DNA of 64,000 bases from Gloeocapsa sp. PCC 7428 (GCF_000317555.1 NC_019745.1:2914001-2978000), one strand, 5' to 3'. Positions 1 through 7,924 are shown, counted from the first letter of the stretch. The notes: generated by a model from the sequence alone, not told the origin. Translations and numbers: made by a program.

Positions 1-146
1 TCTAACGCCGCCGACGGAATTGGTTCGATAATTTGCAATTCATGTACTTCTCCCTCTGCTTTGACAAAGCAAGTCGCTAAGCCAAGCACAAGATAATCAT
101 TTTCCGTTAAATCGGGAGCATCAGGATAGACAGAAGCTGTTGCCAT
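1..146 (-). CDS. Conserved cyanobacterial hypothetical protein, N-terminal part
   Basis: A minus-strand frame opens with ATG at 146 and stays open for 48 codons to the window edge. The peptide begins MATASVYPDAPDLTENDYLV and has the look of a small soluble conserved protein, with an acidic stretch and no membrane segment in the visible part. I do not recognise a named domain and assign no function. The start is supported by the open frame and by the non-coding look of the sequence upstream of it. The rest of the gene lies outside the window. Confidence 0.6.
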   Translation of the reverse strand, partial: MATASVYPDAPDLTENDYLVLGLATCFVKAEGEVHELQIIEPIPSAAL

Positions 147-486
147 AAGATTGCCATCAATTCTTCAAGGGACTGACACACGAGAGTGGTAGTGGTTGCA
201 TTGTACCAATTTGATGTACTGCTCCTAACGAGTCCATATCTATCGTAAAGATTGATCTGAAGTCGCAAGTATTAGGTTACTAGCCACTGTATTAATATTT
301 ACACTTCTGGAATGGAACCAACGAAGGATGAAGGATCAAGCATAGAGGTGAAGTATGAAAGTATGAATATTTCATGTTTGAAGATCAACATTCAGACACC
401 TGAATAACTGACACAAAAGCAAAACCATTACTGCCAAGAAAGTTATACGTTATAGGGTATTGAGCTATTGCTCAGTTATATTAATT
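147..486. other. Intergenic region between divergent genes
   Basis: About 340 bp separate two divergently oriented genes, so promoters for both should lie here. I see no RNA gene, long hairpin or convincing reading frame. The last 60 bp before the TPR gene are AT-rich. Confidence 0.5.
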
Positions 487-1155
487 ATGAATAGTCAATC
501 ATTAAAATCGCCTCAAGCTTATCAACATCAACGCCAACCAGTCACCTGGAAGCAAGATTCGTTGGCATCTCAGTCACAAATATTGCCAGATAAGTTTTTA
601 CGTAGTTATGCGCGCTCCAAGGCGCAACAAGGAGACTATACAGAAGCGATCGCTTTACTCGATCAGCTAATTACCCGCCATCCAGAAGATGCGATTGACT
701 ACAACAATCGCGGGTTAATTTATTTCCAAAGCGGGCAATTGTGTCCGGCACTTGCTGATTATAACACCGCAATTCAACTCAAACCGACATTAGCTAGTGC
801 TTATAACAATCGCGCGAATTGTTATGCTGCGTGTGGGCAATTAACAGAAGCACTCGCCGACTATGATACAGCGATTGACCTCAATCCTAGTTATGTGCGA
901 GCTTGGATCAACCGTGGAATTACATTACGCGAATTAGGACAATACGAACAAGCTATTGAAAACTTTGATATTGCTGAAATTTTAGGTCAATTGCCCGCAA
1001 ACATTTACGCTGAACGCGGTCGGACGTACCATCTATGGGGAGACTGGAATTTAGCGATCGCTGACTATCGTCGTGCGCTTGAGTTAATATCAGAAGACGA
1101 TCTACGCCTGCGTTACCAAGTCGAAAATTGGTTGGCGCTGTTAATTAAAAGTTAG
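487..1155 (+). CDS. Tetratricopeptide repeat (TPR) protein
   Basis: This 222-residue protein consists of a basic 35-residue N-terminus followed by about five TPR units (roughly residues 36-69, 70-103, 104-137, 138-171 and 172-205). Each has the usual pattern, for example YNNRGLIYFQSG, YNNRANCYAACG and WINRGITLRELG. TPR arrays are protein-binding scaffolds; no catalytic domain is present, so the partner is unknown. ATG 487 is preferred over an upstream in-frame TTG at 460, which would only add a nine-residue hydrophobic tail. The gene sits about 100 bp before the PBP2 gene on the same strand, separated by a palindromic repeat. There is no clear signal peptide, so a cytoplasmic role is likely. 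Confidence 0.85.
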   Translation: MNSQSLKSPQAYQHQRQPVTWKQDSLASQSQILPDKFLRSYARSKAQQGDYTEAIALLDQLITRHPEDAIDYNNRGLIYFQSGQLCPALADYNTAIQLKPTLASAYNNRANCYAACGQLTEALADYDTAIDLNPSYVRAWINRGITLRELGQYEQAIENFDIAEILGQLPANIYAERGRTYHLWGDWNLAIADYRRALELISEDDLRLRYQVENWLALLIKS

Positions 1156-1167
1156 TTGTTCGTTGTC

Positions 1168-1215
1168 GGGTAATAGGTAATGGATATTGTTTTCAATTAC
1201 CAATGACCAATTACC
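1168..1215. repeat. GGTAATGG/CCAATTACC palindromic intergenic repeat
   Basis: GGGTAATAGGTAATGG is followed about 12 bp later by an imperfect inverted copy ending CCAATTACC. A related and longer palindrome lies at 32548-32609. It can form a hairpin and resembles the short dispersed spacers common in cyanobacterial genomes. It overlaps the in-frame 5' extension of the downstream gene, which argues against starts upstream of 1253. Confidence 0.6.
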
Positions 1216-1252
1216 AGCCCCTAAATTACTATTTATTGTTGTACACTGGTTC

Positions 1253-3019
1253 ATGGCTTTCTTCCAGCCTCAATTTACTGGAAAAAATAATGCTGCACGG
1301 ACTGTAGGACGCGATCGCCAATCACTAGCGATCGTGTTGAGTATCACTATAATCTTATTCGGCGGTATAGGTAGCCGTTTAGCATATTTGCAGTTAATTG
1401 AAGGGGCGCAACTGCGACAGCTAGCAGATAGTAACCGAATACGGTTAATTCCGAAACAACCCGAACGGGGCAACATTTTTGACCGTAATGGCAAAATTTT
1501 AGCAAGTAGTCGTCTATCTCATGCGGTCTATATTTGGCCGCAAGCGCCTAAAAAAGCAACTTGGCAAACTACGCGAACTCGTCTAGCAAAGATTCTCAAC
1601 ATCCCAGAAACCGAAATTCAACAGCGATTAGACAAAGCTGGAGATAATTCACCTACATTAGTACGAATTGCGCGCGACCTTAATCCGGCTCAAATTACCG
1701 CTTTAGCTGAATATCGCAACGAACTACGCGACGTTGAAGTATATATCGAAGCTGTACGCAATTATCCCAACCAAGAAATTGCGGCTCATGTTCTTGGGTA
1801 TACAGGAGAAATGAACGATGAAGAGTTAGCGAAAAAGCGTAGTGAAGGGTATCGCTTAGGAGATGTAATTGGCAAAATGGGTGTAGAATCCGCGTTTGAA
1901 CAGCAGCTACGCGGAGAATGGGGCGGTCAACAGGTTGAAGTTGATGGCGCTGGGCGAATTTTGCGACTTTTGGGCGAAAAACCAGCTAAACCAGGGCGCG
2001 ATGTCCATTTAACGATTGATTTGAACGTACAAAAAGCTGCGGAAGCGGCGTTAGGACAACGTCAAGGTGCGATCGTCGCCCTCGATCCTAACAATGGTGA
2101 AGTCTTAGCAATGGTCAGTCGCCCTGCGTTCGATCCTAATATTTTTTCTAAACGCGTAACTCCTGAAATATGGCAGCAGCTACAAAGTAAACAACATCCC
2201 TTTGTTAACCGCGCTTTACAAAGCTTTCCGCCAGCCAGTACGTTTAAAGTTATTACAACCACGGCGGGAATTGAATCAGGAAAATTTGCGCCTAACGCAA
2301 CGTTACCAACGTATGGTTGCATGAATATCGGTGGAACGACGTTTTGCGATTGGAATCGTGCAGGATTTGGTCGTTTGGGGTTTGTCGGGGCGCTAGCGTG
2401 GAGTAGCAATACATTTTTTTATCAAATTGGTCGAGAAATTGGTGGAGCAACACTAATCGACTGGACGCGCCGTTATGGTTTTGGTAAGAAAACGGGGATT
2501 GAATTAGCATCCGAAGAATCAGCAGGGTTAGTCGCGGACGATTCCTGGAAACAGAAAAATCTCAATTTACCTTGGAGTGTCGGCGACACCGTTAATATGT
2601 CAATTGGGCAAGGATTTTTGCAAGTCACGCCGTTACAACTGGCGGTGATGTTTGCTGTCCCTGCTAACGGTGGCGATCGCGTTCAACCGCATTTATTAAA
2701 AGACAATGAAGTCTCAAAATGGCGCGAATCATTGAATTTAAAACCAGAAACGGTGCGCGTACTGCGTCAAGGATTACGCCAAGTCATTTCTGGCGGTACA
2801 GGACAAGTTCTTAATGTACCAACACTTCCACCTGTTGCTGGTAAAAGTGGGACTGCGCAAACTTTTCGCAAGCAGGCTCATGCTTGGTTTGGTGCTTACG
2901 CCCCTGCGGATAAACCAGAAATTGTTGTTGTCGCGTTTGCGGAACATTCCGGCGGTGGCGGTGGTAAAGTTGCTGCACCAATGGTGTTAAAGGTGTTAGA
3001 AGCGTATTTCAAGAAGTAA
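1253..3019 (+). CDS. mrdA: Penicillin-binding protein 2 (peptidoglycan transpeptidase)
   Basis: This is a class B PBP, a DD-transpeptidase that crosslinks peptidoglycan during cell elongation together with RodA. The 588-residue protein has one N-terminal membrane anchor (about residues 25-45), a PBP dimerisation domain with the RGNIFDRNG motif at 72-80, and a transpeptidase domain. The three catalytic motifs are visible: STFK at 329-332 with the acylated Ser, SSN at 384-386, and KSGT at 531-534. ATG 1253 is chosen because the 22 upstream in-frame codons from TTG 1187 lie in a dispersed palindromic repeat and do not resemble the family. The MrdA versus FtsI assignment rests on general architecture only. 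No rodA or mre genes lie nearby, so it appears to be a single-gene unit. Confidence 0.85.
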   Translation: MAFFQPQFTGKNNAARTVGRDRQSLAIVLSITIILFGGIGSRLAYLQLIEGAQLRQLADSNRIRLIPKQPERGNIFDRNGKILASSRLSHAVYIWPQAPKKATWQTTRTRLAKILNIPETEIQQRLDKAGDNSPTLVRIARDLNPAQITALAEYRNELRDVEVYIEAVRNYPNQEIAAHVLGYTGEMNDEELAKKRSEGYRLGDVIGKMGVESAFEQQLRGEWGGQQVEVDGAGRILRLLGEKPAKPGRDVHLTIDLNVQKAAEAALGQRQGAIVALDPNNGEVLAMVSRPAFDPNIFSKRVTPEIWQQLQSKQHPFVNRALQSFPPASTFKVITTTAGIESGKFAPNATLPTYGCMNIGGTTFCDWNRAGFGRLGFVGALAWSSNTFFYQIGREIGGATLIDWTRRYGFGKKTGIELASEESAGLVADDSWKQKNLNLPWSVGDTVNMSIGQGFLQVTPLQLAVMFAVPANGGDRVQPHLLKDNEVSKWRESLNLKPETVRVLRQGLRQVISGGTGQVLNVPTLPPVAGKSGTAQTFRKQAHAWFGAYAPADKPEIVVVAFAEHSGGGGGKVAAPMVLKVLEAYFKK

Positions 3020-3098
3020 CACCTTGAGCTATGCGGATGTTTACAAGGTCGAGTACAAAAAACATATCACCTTGGTACATTAGCGTTATATTTAGAGA

Positions 3099-3115
3099 AC
3101 GAACTATCAGTGCGT
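3099..3115. promoter_or_regulatory. Controller operator-like palindrome upstream of the methyltransferase gene
   Basis: ACGAACTATCAGTGCGT is a near-palindrome of the form ACGAACT-N3-AGTnCGT. Two more copies lie in front of the endonuclease gene at 4969-4985 and 5019-5035. It ends 6 bp before ATG 3122, where a bound repressor would block transcription or initiation. Recurrence at both ends of one restriction-modification locus, and the HTH domain encoded there, support an operator role. Binding itself is inferred. Confidence 0.7.
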
Positions 3116-3121
3116 CCTACG

Positions 3122-4108
3122 ATGGCTCTTCCGACTCCTCTATACACTACAGACTACGGTGTAGCTTATGTTGGTGATTCCCTTGAACTGCTAGATCGAC
3201 TTGAATCTGATTCAATTGACTTGGTAATCACTTCACCACCTTTTGCTCTACAACGTAAAAAGACTTATGGAAATGTAGAACAGGAAGATTACGTTAATTG
3301 GTTATTTGAGTTTTGCAAAAAAGTTTATCGAGTTCTTAAATCAACTGGTAGCTTCGTACTAGATTTAGGTGGTGCTTATCAAAGCAAACGCCCAGTTCGC
3401 TCTCTCTACAACTATAGAATTTTAATTAAACTTTGTGATGAATTAGAATTTAGGCTTGCTGAAGAATTCTTTTGGTTCAACCCAGCAAAACTACCCTCAC
3501 CAATTGAATGGGTTAATAAGCGAAAAATTCGAGCAAAGGACTCTGTAAATACCGTATGGTGGCTTTCAAAAACTGACAATCCTAAAGCTAATGTAAGCAA
3601 TGTTTTAGTGCCTTACTCTGACCGAATGAAGAAGTTACAAGCAGAGCCTCAAAAATACTATAAACCAAAAGAAAGACCTTCAGGTCATGATATTGGTAAA
3701 AACTTTGCCACTGATAACGGTGGTGCTATCCCATCAAATTTGTTGGAAATTCCAAATACTGAAAGTAACTCAAGCTACATTCAATTATGTAAATCTATTT
3801 CCATACCTCCTCATCCTGCAAGGTTTCCGCAAAAGTTACCAATGTTCTTTATTAAATTCTTGACTGAACCAGGTGATAAAGTTTTAGACATCTTTGCAGG
3901 CTCAAACACTACAGGTTTTGTAGCTGAACAATTACAAAGAAACTGGATAGCTTTTGAAAAAGATTTAACCTATTTGGCTTCTTCATCTTTTCGTTTTCTA
4001 GATAAATCTCAAAACCCAAAGGATACTCTTACTCTTTATGAACAGCTTCTTTATCAACACGACTCTATTTATCTTACTACCTCAAAGCAATTAGCTCTAA
4101 AATTGTGA
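3122..4108 (+). CDS. PvuII-type DNA cytosine-N4 methyltransferase
   Basis: The protein is predicted to methylate the cognate restriction site, protecting host DNA. Its 328 residues show the beta-class order: the catalytic motif TSPPF at 37-41 near the N-terminus, a long target-recognition segment, and the AdoMet-binding DIFAGSNTTG at 256-265. TSPPFALQRKK, LPSPIEWVNKRKIR, YSDRMKKL, RPSGHDIGK and HPARFP match M.PvuII as I remember it, including overall length, so N4-methylation of the inner C of CAGCTG is predicted. ATG 3122 is preferred over GTG 3110 because the latter lies inside the operator palindrome and M.PvuII aligns from the ATG. There is no clear ribosome-binding site, so a very short or absent leader is possible. 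It converges on the endonuclease gene with a 13-bp gap. Confidence 0.92.
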   Translation: MALPTPLYTTDYGVAYVGDSLELLDRLESDSIDLVITSPPFALQRKKTYGNVEQEDYVNWLFEFCKKVYRVLKSTGSFVLDLGGAYQSKRPVRSLYNYRILIKLCDELEFRLAEEFFWFNPAKLPSPIEWVNKRKIRAKDSVNTVWWLSKTDNPKANVSNVLVPYSDRMKKLQAEPQKYYKPKERPSGHDIGKNFATDNGGAIPSNLLEIPNTESNSSYIQLCKSISIPPHPARFPQKLPMFFIKFLTEPGDKVLDIFAGSNTTGFVAEQLQRNWIAFEKDLTYLASSSFRFLDKSQNPKDTLTLYEQLLYQHDSIYLTTSKQLALKL

Positions 4109-4121
4109 AATTTGCTTGAAA

Positions 4122-4958
4122 TTAGCAAATTGTTTTAAGTTTTTGTTCACCTTGCCTAGGATAAACTAGTTTACCTTCTTTCTCAATTAACGCTAAAGGA
4201 ATTTTAGGATTATTAATAGATTTCATTCCTTCAAAAATCCTAGATTCCCAGTAACTAAACTTCGATTCAAGCGAAGTAGGAGCAACTCTGTATATAGCTT
4301 TCAATACTATTCCTTCATAAACAGCAATATACCAAGCTTTTACCGCACGATATTTAGCTAAAATATCAAGGTTAAGATGATGATGTGTAGTCACACTCCT
4401 ACTCAAAAGTTTATTAATTGTTTTTAGTTCATATTTATGTCCTTCTGCATCAATCGCATCATTTCCTTCACATCCAGGTGATATCCGCAAGCCAAGCAAG
4501 ATCAAAACTTGAAGAACTTTGCCTCCATTATCCTGAAAAACATCATTGATACCGTACTCGTTGGCAAGGGTCTGTAATTCTTGTATAGCTTCAAGTGCAG
4601 TCTGCAATCTTTCTAAATCCGAGCGACGTTCTTTAGTTGTGTTAATCGGTTCTTCAACAGGTTCAACAAGAGAAGGAGGAACTACCGGAGTCTGTAATTC
4701 CGTAAGAAAGTTTGTACTAATTTCTGTTTGAGGTGTGACATTCATTAAGTACGGTACTGATACTTTCAGAGCTTCAGCAATATCTAAAATTGTCTCAAAG
4801 GATGCAGCGCGTTCACCACGTTCTATGTAGCTGATATGCTCAACTGATTTATCGATAGACTCTGAAAGTTGTTCCTGCGTTATTCCTCTTTCTCTACGAA
4901 GTGCTTGAACTCTGTTTCCAAAAAGCTGTTTAGCTTCTTCATATCTGTCAGAACTCAT
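4122..4958 (-). CDS. Controller HTH-PvuII-type restriction endonuclease fusion
   Basis: This 278-residue protein joins two normally separate parts. Residues 13-73 form an XRE-type helix-turn-helix like restriction controller (C) proteins, with ITQEQLSESI and ISYIERGER. A Pro/Glu-rich linker (74-118) follows. Residues 119-270 match R.PvuII across its length: GINDVFQDNGGK, EGNDAID, YELKTIN, VTTHHHLN and INNPKIP. Active-site equivalents of PvuII D34, D58, E68 and K70 are D143, D167, E177 and K179. The DNA-reading H84/H85 and N140/N141 correspond to H193/H194 and N249/N250. Cleavage of CAGCTG is therefore predicted. In PvuII the C gene is separate and precedes R. Here the fused protein probably regulates its own gene and the methyltransferase through the shared operators. 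No residue looks missing. Confidence 0.93.
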   Translation of the reverse strand: MSSDRYEEAKQLFGNRVQALRRERGITQEQLSESIDKSVEHISYIERGERAASFETILDIAEALKVSVPYLMNVTPQTEISTNFLTELQTPVVPPSLVEPVEEPINTTKERRSDLERLQTALEAIQELQTLANEYGINDVFQDNGGKVLQVLILLGLRISPGCEGNDAIDAEGHKYELKTINKLLSRSVTTHHHLNLDILAKYRAVKAWYIAVYEGIVLKAIYRVAPTSLESKFSYWESRIFEGMKSINNPKIPLALIEKEGKLVYPRQGEQKLKTIC

Positions 4959-4968
4959 ACAACTTGAA

Positions 4969-4985
4969 ACGAACTATAAGTGCGT
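4969..4985. promoter_or_regulatory. Controller operator-like palindrome, proximal to the endonuclease gene
   Basis: ACGAACTATAAGTGCGT lies 10 bp upstream of the endonuclease start at 4958. On the minus strand it contains TATAGT, a good -10 hexamer, so occupancy would compete with RNA polymerase. It differs from the copy at 3099-3115 only in the central spacer. Confidence 0.68.
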
Positions 4986-5018
4986 CTCGCATCGTATAAA
5001 AGACGCAACACTAGCAGA

Positions 5019-5035
5019 ACGAACTGAAAGTACGT
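5019..5035. promoter_or_regulatory. Controller operator-like palindrome, distal to the endonuclease gene
   Basis: ACGAACTGAAAGTACGT is the third copy, centred 50 bp (about five helical turns) upstream of the proximal one. A high-affinity distal site that activates and a proximal site that represses would fit the known logic of restriction controller proteins. That division of roles is inference. Confidence 0.62.
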
Positions 5036-5345
5036 TTTTATTTTGATTTCCTGTAATTAAACTCTTCATCGAGATTATAGCCATCTAGCCGAACACTCTT
5101 TGGTATGAGTGAAGCAATATCCTAAGCAGAGGAATTAAGGCGTTGGTTTAATATTACGCGCTCTGTAGAATGTTTCCAAGCTGTGGCGATCGCCCTACTT
5201 TAAATTTGCTGCTTACCAAGCCAACCAACTCGCTTTATGGTCTGGATAGGAACCTGTTCATAGCTGTGTTACAAACTAGCCAACGTTTACTGATCTGTCC
5301 ACTCGTCACACATCGTCTTTATGGATTCAACGATGGTACTAGCTT
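5036..5345. other. Intergenic region containing a gene-end fragment
   Basis: The stretch between the distal operator and the VapC-like gene holds the carboxypeptidase gene-end copy described separately. Nothing else is recognisable, and the rest shows scattered stop codons in all frames. Confidence 0.4.
5135..5194 (-). pseudogene. Displaced 3' end of a VanY-type carboxypeptidase gene
   Basis: These 60 bp match 7121-7180, the last 19 codons plus stop of the carboxypeptidase gene, at 57 of 60 positions in the same orientation. All three differences are synonymous, so both copies encode GDRHSLETFYRARNIKPTP followed by a stop. Similarity ends sharply on both sides. Silent divergence implies that the fragment comes from a functional allele. 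The likeliest origin is an insertion at the 3' end of the gene that restored the end and left the old end displaced 2 kb away. Confidence 0.8.
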
Positions 5346-5774
5346 TTAAGTTACAGATAGGTACGTCTGTACGCCACAACTATTGGCAACTTTAGCTAGC
5401 CGCTCGTCTATAGTGGCTAGTGGTAAACCTTCCCGCATTGCTAACTCTAGATAAGCAGCATCGTAAGCAGAGATGATTAGACTTCGACCTAATGCTAGCG
5501 TATCTCCCATAGCGCGTTGTGCGGTTTGTAAATCGATAACAATTGGCAATGCTTGTAGTAGAGTAATGACTCTAGTTGTTTGTGCTTGCGTTATTCTTCC
5601 TCGACGCTCAGCAACTAGCAACACGTTCGCAACTTCTAATGACCACAACTGTGGCGTTAGTGCTTCTACTCCATCTGTATTAAACGAATTTAAGACTGCA
5701 TCGGCATAACTGTTCGTCTCGTCAATCAAACACCAACTCATCGTTACCGAGCAGTCTAAAACAAATTGACTCAA
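5346..5774 (-). CDS. PIN-domain toxin (VapC-type ribonuclease)
   Basis: The 142-residue protein is a PIN-domain RNase, the toxic half of a VapBC-type system; such enzymes cut specific RNAs with a Mg2+ site built from acidic residues. Visible elements are the N-terminal FVLDCSVTMSWCLIDE with the first Asp, WSLEVANVL with the conserved Glu, ISAYDAAYLELAMREGLPLATIDERL near the end (YDAAYLELA is typical of the family), and terminal aliphatic strands. Its start overlaps the end of the antitoxin gene by 4 bp, so the two are translationally coupled. All expected acidic residues are present, so it may be functional. Confidence 0.9.
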   Translation of the reverse strand: MSQFVLDCSVTMSWCLIDETNSYADAVLNSFNTDGVEALTPQLWSLEVANVLLVAERRGRITQAQTTRVITLLQALPIVIDLQTAQRAMGDTLALGRSLIISAYDAAYLELAMREGLPLATIDERLAKVANSCGVQTYLSVT

Positions 5775-6013
5775 AATCGTCTTCCCTCTGCGATCATGTC
5801 TCTCACAGATATCCTGTCTAATGCAATCTCCTGCCGAAGCGATCGCAACTGTTCAATCGCCTGTGCAATTGTTATTTTAGAAGCGGCTGTTGATGATGTC
5901 AGTTGCGCAATCGGGACTCCGTGTCGAGTAATAACAATCGTTTCACCTTTTTCGACTTCTTCTAGCAGTCGGGGTAAGTGAGTTTTTGCCTCGTAGGAAC
6001 CAACGGTCTTCAT
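5771..6013 (-). CDS. Phd/YefM-type antitoxin paired with the PIN toxin
   Basis: This 80-residue protein begins MKTVGSYEAKTHLPRLLEEVEKGETIVITRHGVPIAQL, abbreviated here as the typical Phd/YefM pattern (VGSYEAKTHLPRLL, then IVITRHGVPIAQL). The N-terminus forms the DNA-binding dimer that represses the operon, and the variable C-terminus neutralises the toxin. It is first in the operon, as is usual, and overlaps vapC by 4 bp. The pairing of a Phd-fold antitoxin with a PIN toxin is common in cyanobacteria. Both genes lie inside the interval flanked by the 60-bp carboxypeptidase repeat, which suggests they arrived with an insertion. Confidence 0.88.
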   Translation of the reverse strand: MKTVGSYEAKTHLPRLLEEVEKGETIVITRHGVPIAQLTSSTAASKITIAQAIEQLRSLRQEIALDRISVRDMIAEGRRF

Positions 6014-6175
6014 TGCTTTTCGCCATGCTATCTTGTTAGACTAGTTTAACACTAGCCTGAAATCAATTTGCTGATTTGATCTGATGCTGTTTACTACTAT
6101 CAAATTGAGCGCTGTTTTCTTTCAGCTTCAAACTCAGCACCAGTAATCGACAAACCGTTTGTATTCAGGAATTTA

Positions 6176-6421
6176 CTACAGTGATGGCAACTTATCATGT
6201 AACTCTGGCTCAACATCTGGTACTTTCGCCAAAATAGCCTTGTATCTTGCCTGATCGCCTCGCTTTCCTCGCTCTTGCAGATAGCTTTTAGTCGTTAGTG
6301 CAGAAATTTTCTCGGCAACTGCCAAAGCAACAAATTGCTCAATCGAGATTCCATCCTGCGCTGCAAGTTGCTCTAAACTTTGATCCAGTGAATCGGGTAA
6401 TTGGATCTTTAGCGTGTTCAT
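6176..6421 (-). CDS. HicB/RHH-like antitoxin, partner of a broken PIN toxin
   Basis: The 81-residue protein starts MNTLKIQLPDSLDQSLEQLA, a ribbon-helix-helix-like N-terminus of the kind seen in CopG/HicB antitoxins, followed by a helical segment (SIEQFVALAVAEKISAL) and a basic tail. Its ATG overlaps the stop of the upstream PIN gene in the form ATGA, so the two were one operon with the toxin first. As the toxin gene carries a premature stop, this is probably an orphan antitoxin. It could still protect against related toxins. The family assignment rests on pattern only. Confidence 0.7.
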   Translation of the reverse strand: MNTLKIQLPDSLDQSLEQLAAQDGISIEQFVALAVAEKISALTTKSYLQERGKRGDQARYKAILAKVPDVEPELHDKLPSL

Positions 6422-6846
6422 GGCAATGCTGCGATGAACTTCAAAAGCTTTGCCGGTGTAATTGCACTTACTCCAAATCGCTCAATCCCAGCAAAATCAA
6501 GAATATTATATGTTACTGCACTATGACATCCTGCTTTGAGTGCCAGTTCCAAAACTATATCGTCTTTTGGGTCAGGAAGATAAGGTCTCCAAAGAACGAA
6601 AATTTGATGATGTACTGCAACCGAACAGTAAAAATCGATCAGATCCTGAACATCTGCGGCACTAATCGATACATTGGAAAGCTTCCTTAACAGTACTTAT
6701 TCATACTCTAGAACTAGTGGTACGGAAAGATGAATATCAAATTGCTGACTACCAACAAGCTTTAGTAGCTGAAAAGCACTACCATTTCTGGAACGTAGTT
6801 CAGCAATTAGTACGTTAGTGTCAATGATAATTTGTGGAACAGGCAT
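6418..6846 (-). pseudogene. PIN-domain toxin with a premature TAA stop
   Basis: A single frame runs from ATG 6846 to TGA 6418-6420 and encodes a PIN toxin of the COG1569 type: it opens MPVPQIIIDTNVLIAEL with the first catalytic Asp, and later has LPDPKDDIVLELA and VTYNILDF. Codon 50 (6697-6699) is TAA, just after LVLEYE, where relatives carry an acidic residue; GAA or GAT to TAA would explain it. The frame is intact on both sides, so a single base change broke the gene. Decay after the loss of selection is the simple reading, and a sequencing error at this base is the main alternative. Confidence 0.82.
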
Positions 6847-7120
6847 CAGATGAGCAGAGGAATCTTTAAGTCAACATAACAAGAATCGTCAAAAAGAGTT
6901 TTTGCTTCCTCAAACGAGACTGTATGCGATAAATTACTTGCTGCCTTGTTCTACTTAAACTGTATCAAGATTAGAACTGCCTAATTGGGAGTTTTTTTGG
7001 AAGTTTCGCTGCGATCGCCCTTCTCTAGGCTACACAACAAGCAGAACGTACTTTAATGAAAGACCCACTTGAGAACACATAATAACTGTGTCCTCGCAAC
7101 CTAACTAATGTGAGAATTGA

Positions 7121-7924
7121 TTAAGGAGTTGGTTTGATATTACGCGCTCTGTAGAATGTTTCTAAGCTGTGGCGATCGCCTACGTATCTCCAGTGCCAAG
7201 GCTCATAACTTATCCCTTGAGGATTATCTTGCGGAAATGAGAGTTCAAAGCTAAAACGTGCAGCATTTTGTTCGAGCCATTTAAAAGCTTTAGTATTCTC
7301 AAACGCGGTACTTAAGTTTGTGGCGGGGACGTTGGCATCACCAATATCAACCGCGTATCCGGTATGATGTTCGCTGTAGCCTGGCGGCGCACTGACACTG
7401 GCGCGTTTTGTTGTTGCTTGTCCGCGTTGCGCTTTCACGTCAAAAAAGAGGTGTTCTTGCTCGTTTGTGGAGCGAAAGCCCGAAATTGGGACTAATCGCA
7501 CGCCATCAGCCCTAGCGGCTGCTACCATAGCCTTAAATTGCTTGGCTGCGGATGATCGCAGTTTAATCCGCCCGTCAGACGTAACCGGTTCTAGTTCAGA
7601 TTGCGGCGCTTCCTCATAGGCAAAATGCCCTAAAAGTAATTCAGAATCGTCGTCTGGGGGGTTGACAGGTGCAGCAGATTGTGTAGGGGATGGACTAGCA
7701 ACGATCGCGGGCACAGGAGCCGCATTTTTTTGTACTGCATTGAAATAAAAGACACCGCTAACAGCTGCGATCGCACCTAAACCGAGTAAGCTCAAAATCA
7801 ACGCTGGCGATCTTTTGCGAGGTTTAGTAACAACAGCGCGATCGTCCCGCAAAGCTTCTGGAATATCATCTCCTGAGTGAGTTGTCAAATTTTGTCCTTT
7901 TCTTTTAGAAAATTCAGTGTTCAC
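7121..7924 (-). CDS. VanY-type D-alanyl-D-alanine carboxypeptidase
   Basis: This zinc peptidase trims the terminal D-Ala from peptidoglycan stem peptides in the periplasm. The 267-residue protein has a basic cytoplasmic N-terminus, one membrane anchor (about 39-62), a Pro/Ser-rich linker (66-90) and a LAS-type catalytic domain. The motifs are SGFRSTNEQ (148-156), SEHHTGYAVD (184-193) with the zinc His and Asp, and EPWHWRY (241-247) with the third zinc ligand. The first ATG of the frame fits the topology. Its last 60 bp, including the stop, are duplicated at 5135-5194, which suggests that this 3' end was replaced during an insertion event. The protein sequence is intact. It is monocistronic, and the next gene is divergent. 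Confidence 0.9.
   Translation of the reverse strand: MNTEFSKRKGQNLTTHSGDDIPEALRDDRAVVTKPRKRSPALILSLLGLGAIAAVSGVFYFNAVQKNAAPVPAIVASPSPTQSAAPVNPPDDDSELLLGHFAYEEAPQSELEPVTSDGRIKLRSSAAKQFKAMVAAARADGVRLVPISGFRSTNEQEHLFFDVKAQRGQATTKRASVSAPPGYSEHHTGYAVDIGDANVPATNLSTAFENTKAFKWLEQNAARFSFELSFPQDNPQGISYEPWHWRYVGDRHSLETFYRARNIKPTP

Noticed and set aside
460-486. Upstream TTG start for the TPR protein
   Set aside because: It adds only nine hydrophobic residues with no family support, and ATG 487 is a better start.
1187-1252. Upstream TTG start for PBP2
   Set aside because: The added residues come from a dispersed palindromic repeat (1168-1215) and do not resemble the family's N-terminus.
6298-6690. 130-codon frame on the plus strand
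   Set aside because: It is antisense to the broken PIN toxin and its antitoxin, which have clear family motifs.
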